DNA of 64,000 nucleotides from Thinopyrum elongatum. Taxonomy: Eukaryota; Streptophyta; Magnoliopsida; Poales; Poaceae. Position 1 is the stretch's first letter. Every line of letters starts with the position of its first letter. The notes beneath the pieces were generated by a model. The model had not been told where the DNA came from. It was given only the letters and a program-made list of their open reading frames with translations, and did not search any database. The stretch is taken from the NCBI GenBank assembly GCA_011799875.1, contig CM022302.1, forward strand, positions 54,041,153 through 54,105,152, given 5' to 3'. The position numbers and the translations under genes were made by a program. Of the stretch, positions 34,685-46,339 are shown in pieces.

Positions 34685-37600
34685 TCATTTAACATGATGC
34701 TTGGGTCAATCTTTACTGTGAAGGGAGCAATTTCATGAAACTTTTCATAATCTTCTGACGTATCTGTCTTGTCCTCCACTCCCACGATATTTCTTTTCCC
34801 TGAAAGAACTATGTGGCGCTTTGGCTCATCGTATGATGTATTCGCTTCCTTATCTTTTTTTTCCGGCTTGGTAGACATGTCCTTCACATAGAAAACCTGC
34901 GCCACATCATTGGCTAGGACGAATGGTTCGTCTGCGTACCCAAGATTGTTGAGATCCATTATTGTCATTCCGTACCGCGGGACTTCCTTTACGCCGCCTA
35001 CTGACAGATTGACCCATTTGCAGCGAAACAAAGGGACCTTCAATTCACGTCCATAGTGAAGTTCCCATATCTCCTCTATGTAACCATAATATGTGTCCTT
35101 TGGCCTATTGGTGTTTGCTGCATTAAAGCGGACACCATTGTTTTGGTTGGTGCTCTTTTTATCCTGGGCGATCGTGTAAAATATATTCCCATTTATCTCG
35201 TACCCTTTGAAAGTCAATATAGTCGAAGATGGTAACTTGGACAGCAAGTACAGATCATCTGCAACAGTGTCGTAATGCATGAGACGTGTCTGCAACCAAC
35301 CGCCGAAAGTCCCCGTGTGTTCACGTGTAATCCAGTCATCAGACAGCTCCGGGTGTTTGGAGCGTAGAATATTCTTGTGTTCGTCCATATACGGAGCCAC
35401 CAAGCTGGAATTTTATAGAACTGTGTAGTGTGCTTGCGCTCAAGAATGCCCGTCCTGGCATATTACTGAATTCTTTCCTAGCGTGCCTTTTCCACCATGT
35501 CTGCCCTCATGCCGTGATTCGGGAACACCAATCGGATTAATGTCAGGAATAAAGTCAACACAAAACTCAATGACCTCCTCTGTTTCATGGCCCTTGGAGA
35601 TGCTTCCTTCTGGCCCAAGACGGTTATGAACATATTTCTTTAAGACTCCCATGAACCTCTCAAAGGGGAACATATTGTGTAGAAATACAGGACCCAGAAT
35701 GGCAATCTCTTCGACTAGGTGAACTAGGACGTGCGTCATGATATTGAAGAAGGATGGTGGAAACACCAACTCGAAACTGACAAGACATTGCACCAAATCA
35801 TTCTGTAACCTTGGTAGGATTTTTGGATAGATTACCTTCTGAGAGATTGCATTGAGAAATCCACACAATGGCTAATCGAACGTTGTCCGGTAAAAGCCCC
35901 CTCAATGCAACCGGAAGCAGTTGCGTCATAATCAAGTGGCAGTCATGGGACTTTAGGTTCTGGAACTTTTTCTCTGCCATATTTATTATTCCCTTTATAT
36001 TCGACGAGAAGCCAGATGGGACCTTCATACTGAGCAGGCATTGAAAGAAGATTTCCTTCTCTTCTTTGGTAAGAGCGTAGCTGACAGGACCCTGATACTG
36101 CTTTGGATGCATGCCGTCTTTTTCGTGCATACGTTGCTGGTCCTCCCGTGCCTCCGCTGTATCTTTTGTCTTCCCATACACGCCCAAGAAGCGTAGCAGG
36201 TTCACGCAAAGATTCTTCGTCACATGCATTACGTCGATTGTAGAGCGGACCTCTAGTTCTTTCCAATATGGTAGGTCCCAAAATATAGATTTCTTCTTCC
36301 ACATGGGTGCGTGTCCGTCAGCGTCATTCGGAACAGATTGTCTGCCAGGACCCTTTCCAAAGATTACTTTTAAATCCTTGACCATATCAAGTATATCATG
36401 ACCAGTACGGTGGCGAGGCTTCTTCTGGTGATCTGCCTCACCTTTGAAATGCTTGCCTTTCTTTCTTAAGACATGATTGATCGAAAGAAATCGATGATGT
36501 CCCAGGTACACATTCTTCTTACATTTATCCAAATATATACTGTCGATATCATCTAAACAGTGTGTGCATGCGTGGTATCCCTTGTTTGTCTGTCCTGAAA
36601 GGTTACTAAGAGAAGGCCAATCATTGATGGTTACAAACAGCAACGCTCGCAGGTCAAATTCCTGCTGTTTGTGCTCATCCCACACACGTACACCTTCTAT
36701 ACTCCACAGCTCTAAAAGTTCTTCAACTAATGGCCTTAGGTACACATCAATGTCGTTGCCAGGTTTCTTGGGGCCATGGATGAGCACTGGCATCATAATG
36801 AACTTCCGTTTCATGCACAACCAAGGAGGAAGGTTATAGATACATAGAGTCACAGGCCATGTGCTATGATTGCTGCTCTGCTCCCCAAAAGTATTAATGC
36901 CATCTGCACTTAAACCAAACCATACATTTCTTGCGTCATTTGCAAAGTCCTTCCACTTTCTCTCGATTATTCTCCACTGCGATCCGTCAACGGGTACTCT
37001 CAACTTCCCGTCTTTCTTACGGTCTTCTTTGTGCCATCGCATCAACTTGGAATGCTCTTTGTTTTGGAACAAACATTTCAACCGTGGTATTATAGGAGCA
37101 TACCACATCACCTTGGCAGGAATCTTCTTCCTAGGGCGCTCGCCCTCAACATCACCAGGGTTATCGCGGCTGAACTTATAGCGCAATGCACCGCATACCG
37201 GGCATGCATTCAAATCCTCGTACTCACCGCCGTAGAGGATGCAGTCATTAGGGCATGCATGTATCTTCTACACCTCTAATCCTAGAGGACAGACAACCTT
37301 CTTTGCTTCGTACGTACTGTCGGGCAATTCGTTGTCCTTTGGAAGCATCTTCTTTAACATTATCAGCAACTTTTCAAATCCCTTGTCAGATACACCATTC
37401 TGTGCCTTCCACTGCAGCAATTCCAGTGTGGTACCCAGCTTTTTCTTGTCATCTTCGCAATTTGGGTACAACAATTTCTTGTGATCCTCTAACATGCGCT
37501 GCAACTTCAGCTTCTCCTTTTCACTTGCGCAGTTTCTCTTTGCATCGGCAATGGACCGACCAAGATCATCAGTGGGCTCATCTGATGCCTCTTCTTCAGC

Positions 37601-38043
37601 TTCTTCCCCCATTGCTGGCTCAGCTTCTTCCCCCATTGTTGTATCATCGTATTCAGGCAACCCATGGCCAGGATAGCTGTCATCATCCTCTTCTTCTTCA
37701 TTCTCTTCCATTAGGACCCCTCTTTCTTCGTGCTTGGTCCAACAGTTATAGCCGGACATAAAACAGGACGTAAACAGGTGGATGTGAATGGTTCTTGAGT
37801 TAGAGTAATTGTGATCATTCTTACAGGCAGCACATGGACAACACATAAAACCATCCGCCCGCTTGTTTGCCTCAGCCGCAACCAGAAAAGTACGCACGCC
37901 ATTAATGAACTGGGGAGAGCATCGGTCATCGTACATCCATTGCCCGCTCATCTTCATTACACAACACCGAAAAGGCCAAATTACTACAAGTTCATACATA
38001 TAGTTTATACACACTTTTTCTCATAAAACAACATACAAACTCT

Positions 38044-38345
38044 CTAGCTAAAGCATTTAAATGCAACAACAAATACGATCAAGATTGCAACTAAGGTAAC
38101 AATTGATCCAACAGCATAGTGATACCAAGCCTCTTGATTAACGGCATATTTTTTAAATTTCCTAATCTTCAAGCGCATTGCATCCATCTTGATCTTGTGA
38201 TCATCGACAACATCGGCAACATACAACTCTAGTTTCATCTTCTCTTCTTGAATTCTTTTTAATTTTTATTTCAAATACTCAATTTCTTTTTCAACTAAAT
38301 TTAACTTCTCGACAAGAGGGTCGGTTGCAATTTTCGGTTCACATA
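38044..38345 (-). pseudogene. Small coiled-coil plus membrane-segment ORF in the CACTA 5' region
   Basis: From about 38345 the frame reads a charged helical stretch (ATDPLVEKLNLVEKEIEYLK), an in-frame TAA near 38268, then KRIQEEKMKLELYVADVVD, KIRKFKKYAVNQEAWYHYAV and a clear hydrophobic helix (GSIVTLVAILIVFVVAF) ending KCFS and stop at 38044. It precedes the transposase gene in the same orientation. An exon-like piece upstream (about 38435-38560) may join it. I recall similar small ORFs in other grass CACTA elements but know no function. Confidence 0.5.
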
Positions 38346-38980
38346 CCTCCTAGATAAAAATATCTATGTCAACTTGATGGGTATAATTGTCATAAACACG
38401 AAATGCAACAAATAGTTATAGAAGAGAGTATATACCACATCCGAATCATAAACCGGAGGAGGGCCGACGGGGACGGATATCAAAATCATGCCACTATGTA
38501 TAACAAACACCATACAGGTAAGAAAACTATACAAGTAACTATCTAAATCAAACAAACATGATTTTTTTTATAAAAAGGATAAGAACAAGAGGCTCACCAA
38601 GGTGGTGCCTGTGACGGGACAGTGTGGGCGATCGACGGTGGTTAGGACGGGGACGGGAAGGCACTAAGTAAATCACACCTACACATGCAAACTAAGAAGT
38701 TAATTTGAGCTCAAATTGCATATAAATCAAATAAACTACCACATATAATTACTCCCAAATTAACACCCATAAATCACTATACTTATAGAGCATTGCAAGA
38801 GCTAATCTAGCAATGAGAGATGAAAGGACAAAGTTGCTAACCTTTGTGAACACTTGGATGGACGGGGTGCCTTCAAATCTTGACAAATTTTGGCAAAAAT
38901 GAAGGTGAGCTCGAGCAAGAGGGGAACAAAACAGAGTGGAGGGGAGAAACAAAGAGCTTCGGCTCGGGCTGGACGAAGCA

Positions 38981-38990
38981 CTATATATAG
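38981..38990 (-). promoter_or_regulatory. TATA box for the CACTA transposase unit
   Basis: CTATATATAG lies 7 nt from a TTTAGTCCCGGTT hairpin (38998-39032) on the upstream side, and about 300 bp inside the TIR. It is a natural promoter site for the leftward transposase transcript. Confidence 0.5.
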
Positions 38991-38996
38991 TGATAC

Positions 38997-39220
38997 ATTT
39001 AGTCCCGGTTGGTTATACAAACCGGGACTAAAGGTGCACTTCCAGTACCGGTTCGTGACACGAACCGGTACTAAATGTGCTAATGGGGGCCCATGCCTGA
39101 CACAAGCCTGCCACCACACCTTTAGTCCCGGTTCGTGACACGAACCGGGACTAAAAGCACGCCATGAACTGGTATTAATGCTGCCTGCCCCCTAGCCGTT
39201 GGAACCGGGACTAATGGTCA
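38997..39220. repeat. 5' subterminal hairpins of the large CACTA
   Basis: Inverted repeats TTTAGTCCCGGTT...AACCGGGACTAAA (38998-39032), AGTACCGGTTCGTG...CACGAACCGGTACT (39043-39074) and TTTAGTCCCGGTTCGTG...CACGAACCGGGACTAAA (39120-39156), then single words up to the TIR at 39287. Such repeats are the binding sites of CACTA transposase in the family. Confidence 0.85.
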
Positions 39221-39287
39221 CATTAGTACAGGGCCAAAACCAAACCAGGACTAAAGCTGGAAACCTAAGGCCTGTTTTCTACTAGTG

Positions 39288-41460
39288 ACTGCTCGATCAC
39301 TTCCGGTCAGAGGTTGCTATTGTATCATAACTCGATTAAAAACTGAAATCCAACTTTATCAAATATATGGAGTAGCATTGTCGTACATTCTCCATAGTCT
39401 TAACTATGTTGCTCCCACGATATTTATTGTCCAGTGGCAATACAGGTAACTTGATACTGTTTTGATGCATACAATTTGAAAGATCTTATTATACAAAAGA
39501 AAATATGTGCATTTTTCCTTACCATCTCAGAAAGTTTGCAAGCAAGCAAATGAGCTTCAAAAACCTGGAGGTGCAATATGCAAACTTCGTGATATAAAAC
39601 TATATGAAAAATTGCTGATAATTCGCTAGCAAATAACCCATGCTGATCTGTACAATTTTTGGTTGGAAATATTGCTTAAATTGTTATATGGAAACTACAA
39701 ACAATATAGCTGGAGTGGAACTTACTCAGAATTATCAAAATAAATTCATGCCCAGAATAATCATCTTTGCCGTGTTGATCTGAAGGTGTTTTCTATTTTT
39801 AAAAAGCAAGAGTAATTACTTCATCTTCATAGGTCACCTTAATGTTGAACCTCTTAATCAATGCAGCATAACCTCTTCCCTCGCTTTTGCTCCTTGCTGC
39901 ACCTACCCGTTAGCTGTCATGTTTTTCAGTCTTCTGTACTATGGACAAAAATAGGTGAAAAACCTATAGTTCAAATCATCATATTTAACCGAAATTTGTG
40001 ATCACAATACACCCATACAATTTATGCCCCCACAAAAAAAGACGATCTTAATTCAATTGAAAGGGTTTACCTGCTTGCTGCTGGAGATGCAGCTAGTTCT
40101 CCTCCACTCCCTATGTTGGATAATAATCTTGTCATGATCGACTCATGAACAGTGCTGCTAGCTGCTGGTAGATGGGTATCTACAATTGCAATTTTTCTTT
40201 GTCAGTTGTTACAGATATATTCAATATCTTGGGGATTCTGCGATGAATTGAACAGACTGTGGATTAGAGGATGGGGGATTAACAATAATGTATTACTTTC
40301 CAACATTATGTGGATATGAGCGACCCGCGATGAACTCCTACAGCATAGCGAAAGTGAATCACCGTACTATCAGCCTAGAGTTGTTCCTCTAATCTGCAAC
40401 CTCGCCACAATTAATGATGGCTGCATGACTGATTCAATGTCACTCATCGATGCACCACCTTATTCAGTGTATCGTTCATCATATGTTGCAGTGTGGTAAG
40501 GCCATGCAAGCTTAGGAGATTCAAAGGACATCCTCCTCAGCTGCATAGATTGCAGCAAGGTTGAAGAGAAGTGGATCGGCGAGAGGCTAGTTTCACTGCT
40601 TCTCATGTACGACGTACGGCAACCACCCAATCAAATTGGAACTGCTATCAGTACACCTCCCACTATATGTTGCATGCCTGAGTCAACAATTCTAGGATGG
40701 TTTCATCTACTCGATTTGAATTGCAGCATGGAAGAACTTGGAAGAGGCTTGACTGGATCATACCTTTCTTTAGATGGAACATGAATCTGAGGAAGGTATT
40801 GAGAGAAGACGCAACCAGATATGGTAGGGTTCCTGCATACCCCACAGCAAAGAAAAGGATACTACGGGGAGAACATATCGGCAGCTTACGGGAGATTCTC
40901 AACCGTATCCGTGCAGTTGTTGCTGATTTTTTTTGAATGGTCACCGGGGGGGAACGAATCCCCACCTGAATTTTTTCATTCATAGTTGTTGCTGATAGCT
41001 TTCCTCCAGCCGCAACTTTCTCGTCGAGCAGGTGTGGCAAGGCGATCCTGGCTCTCCTCTCGTCCCTCATCATCTCTAACTCGTGTGTGTTGATTCCCAC
41101 ATAATCAGCACCGGCCGGCCCGCCCGCGAAACGATTCCTGGCGCTGGCCACTACGTGACAAACGATTCCTGGCGAGAGAGCGGTGGAGGATGTGGAGACG
41201 TGTATGCGAGCAGGGGAAGAAGAACGCAGATGTGGCGTCTCGGCCATGATCTCGTTCTCGAGAGATCGTTGGGAAGACAACGTGTAGAGATCTCTTTCCT
41301 TTCTTTTCTTGCGAGAGGTGATGCGATGGGATGTGATCAGCTTGCGCATCTTCATAGAATAGGAAAACGCTTAAAAGCAGTCGGATGATTTCTTGGTTTG
41401 TCAGCCGCGTCGGGCGCCGTCTGATCGGACGAGATCGTGTGGCGCCGTGCGCCTCTCTGT
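39288..41460 (-). pseudogene. Unrecognised multi-exon gene remnant
   Basis: I do not recognise this gene. Minus-strand exon-like pieces with splice signals can be seen. An open frame from 41355 includes INTHELEMMRDERRARIAL and continues to 40663. A piece (about 40085-40175) reads TVHESIMTRLLSNIGSGGEL and ends in a GTAAAC donor. A piece at about 39836-39903, between TAG and GTAATT, reads SKSEGRGYAALIKRFNIKV. A piece at about 39530-39571, between CAG and GTAAGG, reads VFEAHLLACKLSEM. A 56-bp LINE scrap interrupts the first. The CACTA element ends exactly at its left side. It could be a decayed host gene or captured exons; confidence is low that all pieces belong together. Confidence 0.3.
40915..40996 (-). 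mobile_element. Very short LINE-tail insertion (56 bp) with 13-bp target duplication
   Basis: AGTTGTTGCTGAT occurs at 40915-40927 and 40984-40996 around a 56-bp insert. On the minus strand the insert reads GGTGGGGATTCGTTCCCCCC then GGTGACCATTC and an A-tail. The A-tail plus target duplication indicates target-primed reverse transcription with extreme 5' truncation. Confidence 0.75.
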
Positions 41461-41799
41461 CCATGACGCGAGTTAGCCTCCCCAGTTATCGTAGCCTTTT
41501 TTACGGGTAGCCTACCTATCGTAGTTGCGTAGCGTCTAGCCTGCTCGCCTAAAGGTACGTGGTACTGTTCCTTTTTTTACTTTTACACCACACGTAGTGC
41601 TTTGCCACATAGCTACATATATATGATGCTACAAATAATCTCAAAATGATATGTTCAAAAAGAAAAAAAATCTGGGATGAAGCACGTAGCAAGCACCGGC
41701 AAGGATTCCAACACTATTAACGTTGATCGTGGATGTTTGTTAGATTTGGTACTAGCAATCCCATGGATCAAAAGTTGCTTTGGATATAGCAATGTTTAG

Positions 41800-42590
41800 G
41801 GTACCTTCCTTGAGGCCACGGCCGTTGAAGCATCCCATCACGGCATGACAGCATCCACCGAGTAGCCGGGTTGCCATTGTAGCATCGTCGAAGCAGTCGT
41901 GCGATCATCCTCACAGCACCGCCACGGCCGAGAAGCATGGCGTCGCAACATCGTCGAAGCACTCGGGCCTCCACCATAGCATCGCCGTAGTCGTCGAAGC
42001 ACGCCATCGCAGCATCGTCGTGACCGTTTGAAGCATGCCACTGTCGCGGTTGGTCACATCATCGTTGCAGTTGTCGAAGCACCCATCGTGGCTGTCGATG
42101 CACAGCGTCGCAACATCATCGAATCAGACGGGTTTCCATCGTAGCATCGCCGTGGCCGTTGAATCACCCATCGCGACCGTCGAAGCACGCAATCACAACA
42201 GCATTGAAGTAGCCAGGTTGCCGTCAAAGCAAACTGCGACCGCCAAAACATGTCGTCGCAACAACATCGAAGCAGTCGGGTTGCCGTCGCAGCATCGCCG
42301 CGGCCGCCGAAGCACACCGTCGTCGTGCCACCGCCGCAACCATCGAAGCACGAAATCGCAACATCATTGAAGTAGCCAGGCTATCGTCAAAGCACACTGC
42401 GACCGCCAAAAGCATGTCGTTGCAACAACATCGAAGCAATCGGGATGTGGTCGCATCATTGTTGAGGCCGCCGAAGCACACTGCCATCGTGCCACCGTCG
42501 CGGCCGTCGAAGCATGTCGTCGCAACATCATTGAAGCGGTCGGGCCTCTGTCACAGCACGGCTTGAAGCAATGGAGCCACCGTCACTTTT
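41800..42590. repeat. Degenerate CGTCGAAGCA repeat field
   Basis: About 0.8 kb of GCCGTCGAAGCAC, CATCGTAGCATCGCC and CAACATC.TCGAAGCAGTCGGG variants. A clearer higher-order unit of about 163 bp is visible: GAAGTAGCCAGG recurs at 42206 and 42369 with similar following sequence. Open frames here are composition artefacts. Confidence 0.75.
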
Positions 42591-44160
42591 GATGTGACTG
42601 CAGTTCATGCATATGACGTTGGTAGCAAAGGTATGATCGTATATAATTTTTGTTGCATGGCCCAAAATCAGTCATCCAAAAAAAGCTTAAAATAGTCTCA
42701 ACCCATGTGATGCGTGGAAAGCAATGCCCCATGGCCGAGCACACCCACGTGAAGGAAAAAGACTGAGCAGACCTGAGTTACTCGGCGCAGATCGTACGGC
42801 TGGAGACGCGTGCTGATGAACGGATCGGGTGGCTAGCGAACCGGCTGATTACTCGCGCGTATCAGCCGGATGACGTGTAGCATCCGCCCATAGAATATCA
42901 TAATTACGTATGTAGTTATTTTTTAAACTAGCTAGTTGTTTTGATCTCGGGCTTCTGTTATGGTTTTTTTTTTCTCTACAACTGTATGAGTATTTTTTTT
43001 GTCGAGGATTTTATGAGTTAATCTACACCGTAATAATTCGGTCCCACCAGATGAACGGCTCTAATTTTCTAATTAACGTGGGAAATTCTTGGGAGTACCT
43101 AATTAGTATAGGTATATAGATAGATAGATAGATGGACGGCCATAGAAAATGTGGTCAAGCTTTCACGCCGCGTTGTCTGCGTCGAACTCCGTCTACCAAG
43201 CAAAGGTGAAGAGGCCAAAGCTCAAGATTTCAGCGCAAGCAGTGCGTATCAACAGGGAAAGTGATGTGTGGAGACATGCCCTAGCTTTTACCCCCCAGAA
43301 AACAGGTAGAAGCCGAGGGACACTTAAGGTTGGCTCCTGTGAGAGGCAGGTAACCGTGGCATGGTCCCTTCTCTCCACCTTCAAATTTCGCTATGATAGA
43401 CGGGGACTAGAAGAGTATGCTGATTTTTGCTGCTGCTATTGCTGTAATATGGTCATGTTTTTCTTTCAAAAGCTGCTATTTTCACTTACTGTTCGCGGGG
43501 ACGGGTTCCCCGTGGGTTTAGAAAACCCGATGGGTTTAGGAGACGGGCAAAAAACTGTCCCCGTGCACAAGGACAGGCTTGTGATTTTCTCTTGGGGATG
43601 AGTTTGGGCAAACAAAACCCGATGGGTTTCGTTCCTGTTGCCATCTTGAAGTCTGTATGTAGTATGTAATAAAGCGAATGGAGCAGAAAGACAGCTTTGA
43701 CTCTTTTCTTTGTGGCATTTTTTTTTTACTAATTCTTAAAATTTAGCATGAAGCATCTCCAAATCTGTTGGAAATTGTTGCCTAAGGTGTCTGAATAGTA
43801 GTGATGCATTTCTAATTTGTGGTTCTTTTTTCTATCAGCTTGGTGCCCGTGAATCCAATTTGCTGTAAGTGCATTCTACGTCTAATGTTTCACTACAAAT
43901 GCTTTGTGGAGCGGTCTGAATTATTGTCTACTTTTTTACCTAGAGCATGAACTAATAGCAGCCATGCCGGCTCATGCCCTACCAAACGTTTTCAGACTTC
44001 GCTTTCTTTTTGGTAATATAAACAAATAAAATTGGATTGTTTGCTTAGAAAAAAGAACAAAAAAAAAAAAGAACTACTCACACTCTCTCAAACTTTAGGC
44101 CTATTGCTTTACGTGTATCATCAAGTAATGTTGCCTGCATGTTTACAGTTCTGAGAATGA
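42591..44160. other. Intergenic, no gene supported
   Basis: Holds a (GATA)n microsatellite at 43117-43135, a paired GGGGACGGG / AAACCCGATGGGTTT stretch at 43497-43630 that looks transposon derived, and an AATAAA at about 43669. A 150-codon frame at 43149-43601 has no recognisable motif. Confidence 0.4.
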
Positions 44161-44168
44161 AAAAATGA

Positions 44169-45022
44169 TTACACTGCATGATTTCTGAAACTATCTACAA
44201 ATTGATGCAGTGCATTTATTTGATACAGTTGTAATGCAACATACATAATTTGTTTACTACGAAGGATCATGCCTTGTGCTAGCTTATTTATTTCATAGTT
44301 GTTCTGAATTTCTTGAGTCAAGTCTTCTTCTACTTCATGCTCCACTATAAACTTGAGGTACACATCTTTGATTGCGTGCATCTCTGCCGCTGCGTCTCTC
44401 GTCAGTACTCGGTCACGAGGATGTTGCTTTGAGCAGGATCTGCCAAGCCTGAAAACTGAAACCAAGCACTCCTTGATTCCAATACTTGTAGTGTTGCCAT
44501 GTTGCATGATGTGCAACCACATTGTTTCATCAGCTATCACCGAGATTCCGCCAGGAAGAGCATCCTCGATAAATTTATGCAGATTCAATGAATCTTTGAA
44601 CGTGCCTTATGTTGGGCTCCTTCCAGTAGACATCTCAAGTAGCAATATGCCAAGACTATACATATCACCGGCTGTTGAGACTGAAGTGCCTTCTCCGTAC
44701 TCTGCAATTGTGCAAAGTTCTGTGGTTAGCACACCATACTCAAATGAAAAGTAAAATATGAATTTAGAAGAGTTTGAGTCACCTGGAGCAACATAGCCTA
44801 TGGAACCTTTAATTCCAGTTGATCTATATGAAGTTTGCATCCCCCCACTTGTATTTTCTTGAAGGATCCTTGATATGACAAAGTCTCCAAGTCATTCGCT
44901 CATGTCTTCAGCAAGAAGAATATTGCTTGGCTTAAGATCACAATGGATCACCAACGGTTGGCAGGAGTTATGCAGATATTCTATTGCGTCCACAATATCG
45001 ACAACAATATCAAGCCTCTTAC
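44169..45022 (-). pseudogene. LRR-type receptor kinase, C-terminal kinase fragment
   Basis: Exon 44783-45022 then exon 44169-44701, with a GT-AG intron of 81 bp (44702-44782). Seen: DAIEYLHNSC, catalytic loop IHCDLKPSNILL (about 44915-44950), GSIGYVAP|EYGEG, DMYSLGILLLEMSTGRSPT, and a C-terminal tail with EMHAIKDVYLKF typical of grass LRR receptor kinases (plasma-membrane Ser/Thr kinases, often in defence). Damage: TGA at 44892-44894, DFG changed to DFV (44877-44885), TAA at 44607-44609, and loss of everything upstream of the catalytic loop. The upstream edge coincides with the end of the long inverted repeat at about 45023, which suggests that its arrival or a linked deletion removed the N-lobe, membrane segment and LRRs. 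Confidence 0.85.
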
Positions 45023-46060
45023 GTTCGTCCCCAATTTTTTTAGCATTTTCTGAAATGTTTTTTGATTTTTTTATATAACCAATAATGTATGATTTTGGGA
45101 GCCAAAACGACTTCCCCATTTCATTTTCGGAAATTCACCCGACTGGACCGTGCCGCCGCTTCCGACCTCAATCACCAGCCATCCACCACCACCACCCTCG
45201 ACATCAATCACTAGCCGTCCACCACCGCCACCCCTCGGCTCCTCCTCCATCATAGATCACCGCCCAGCCTCACTCCGCCACCGGTAGTGGCGTCAACCAC
45301 CGCCGCAGTGCAAGTTGTCATCCGGTTTTCATCGATCGGTATTGCGCTCGCTTGCTCGTCGATCGGTAGAATATAGAGGGCGGCTTGCACAGATCGAGAA
45401 GGATCATTGGCCTCCCCACAAGACCAGGCGACGGAGGATGGCCAAAATCGCGGCCACAAGCGCAAATCAAAGGCCCCACTAGAGCGGGAGGCGAGGGCCT
45501 CCCCAATTCACAGTGGCTGCTCTCACGAACTTGCACGGATCAAGCGCCCGCGCTCTTCCGCCTCAACCGAAGCATCATCAGGTACGCTTTTTTTGAATTA
45601 AGGAGCCTGCAGCTCCTATTTCATTGCAAGAAATCGGCTCCTGGCCCAGATGGGCTGCCTGCTGAGTTCTATCTGCTGAGCAAGTTATTTCCCCTGAAAT
45701 GACCCACTAAGTTACCCACTCATTTGAACTGAAAATGGCCCATTATTGATCAGCTAAATTTCTCATGTAAGTGAAGTTATCCACCCATTACCACTAAAAT
45801 GACCCATGATTGTTTAGCTAAGTTATCCATTCTTGTTCTAGGTTTGTGGTTTGTCATTTTTAAATCCTGCAGACCCCCATACATGAGTAACACTAAAAAT
45901 CTTGTACATTGCCATAGATACTCTTTTTATGATTTAGATGATTTATCATTTAGCTTGTATACATATTATTATTCATGGTATTGTTACATGTACATTGATA
46001 TTAATTTACCTTGTTGTGAGGCTGTGTTCAAATTTCTTCTATTTGGTCAAATTAGGATGC

Positions 46061-46339
46061 ATGGAAGGGCCCAAAGTCAAGGAAGCCAAAAAGATGGGTC
46101 GACCCAACAAAGAAAGTTTTGATAAACCATACCTCCATTTCAAGCATAGGTGTGTCCCCAGGATCGTATGCAATTTGAATGAATCACTATGTCCTGGTAT
46201 GCAAGATGAAGTGAAGAAGTCAACATTTGCCAGCGTGTTGAGAGGAAAGGTCAAGGAAGAAAGCATACCAGAGAATTTCATTAGTTATTTAGTTCATAGA
46301 GTGAACCCAGAAACAGGAGAACTAGAGTTTATTTTTTGA
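46061..46339 (+). pseudogene. Hypothetical ORF in the left arm, with mirrored partial copy in the right arm
   Basis: The 92-codon frame starts MEGPKVKEAKKMGRPNKES and includes HRCVPRI, NESLCPGMQDEVKK, SIPENFISYLVHRVNPETGE. The mirrored copy on the minus strand of the right arm (47005-47190) keeps the frame for about 60 codons with scattered substitutions, then shifts. The sequence resembles uncharacterised grass proteins linked to transposon-captured Ulp1-like genes (recollection, weak). No catalytic motif is visible. Confidence 0.35.

Larger units (their letters stand above)
33370..37957 (-). pseudogene. CACTA transposase (TNP2 family), multiply broken
   Basis: Likely start at 37957 or 37951 (MKMSGQWMYDD). 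Order: transposase-associated domain with C-P-C-x2-C (MCCPCAACKN), acidic linker, TNP2 transposase core (DGINTFGEQS, YNLPPWLCMK, GPKKPGNDIDVYL, DIMHVTKNLC), DUF4218-type region (FPFERFMGVLKKYV, MTHVLVHLVEE), DUF4216-type region (PLFRCKWVN). The family binds subterminal repeats and cuts the element out. Damage: TAG at 37268-37270 (probably from CAG), a small deletion with frameshift near 35870, TGA at 35440 and TAA near 35416, and insertion of a second CACTA at 33494-34684 splitting the C-terminus (SIMLND | EDCPW after removal). After removal the frame closes at about 33370. This copy cannot encode transposase. Confidence 0.88.
27000..39287 (-). mobile_element. Large two-gene CACTA (En/Spm) transposon, 3' end truncated
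   Basis: The 5' end on the minus strand is at 39287 (CACTAGTAGAAAACAGGCC), followed by TTTAGTCCCGGTT hairpins (38997-39220). It carries the TNP2 transposase gene (33.3-37.96 kb), a small coiled-coil/TM ORF, a 336-bp tandem array and a second gene (27.0-30.3 kb), all on the minus strand. The expected 3' hairpins and TIR are missing; coding sequence of the second gene stops at about 27017 next to foreign DNA. A smaller CACTA interrupts the transposase gene. It is possible that two CACTA elements are joined near 31.2-31.6 kb, since hairpins and a promoter recur there. I favour one element because both genes point the same way and no TIR lies between them. Confidence 0.75.

Noticed and set aside
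41768..42487. Minus-strand frames rich in Cys/Arg repeats as a real protein
   Set aside because: The frame is open because the repeat lacks stop words. Unit lengths are irregular and there is no start or splice context.
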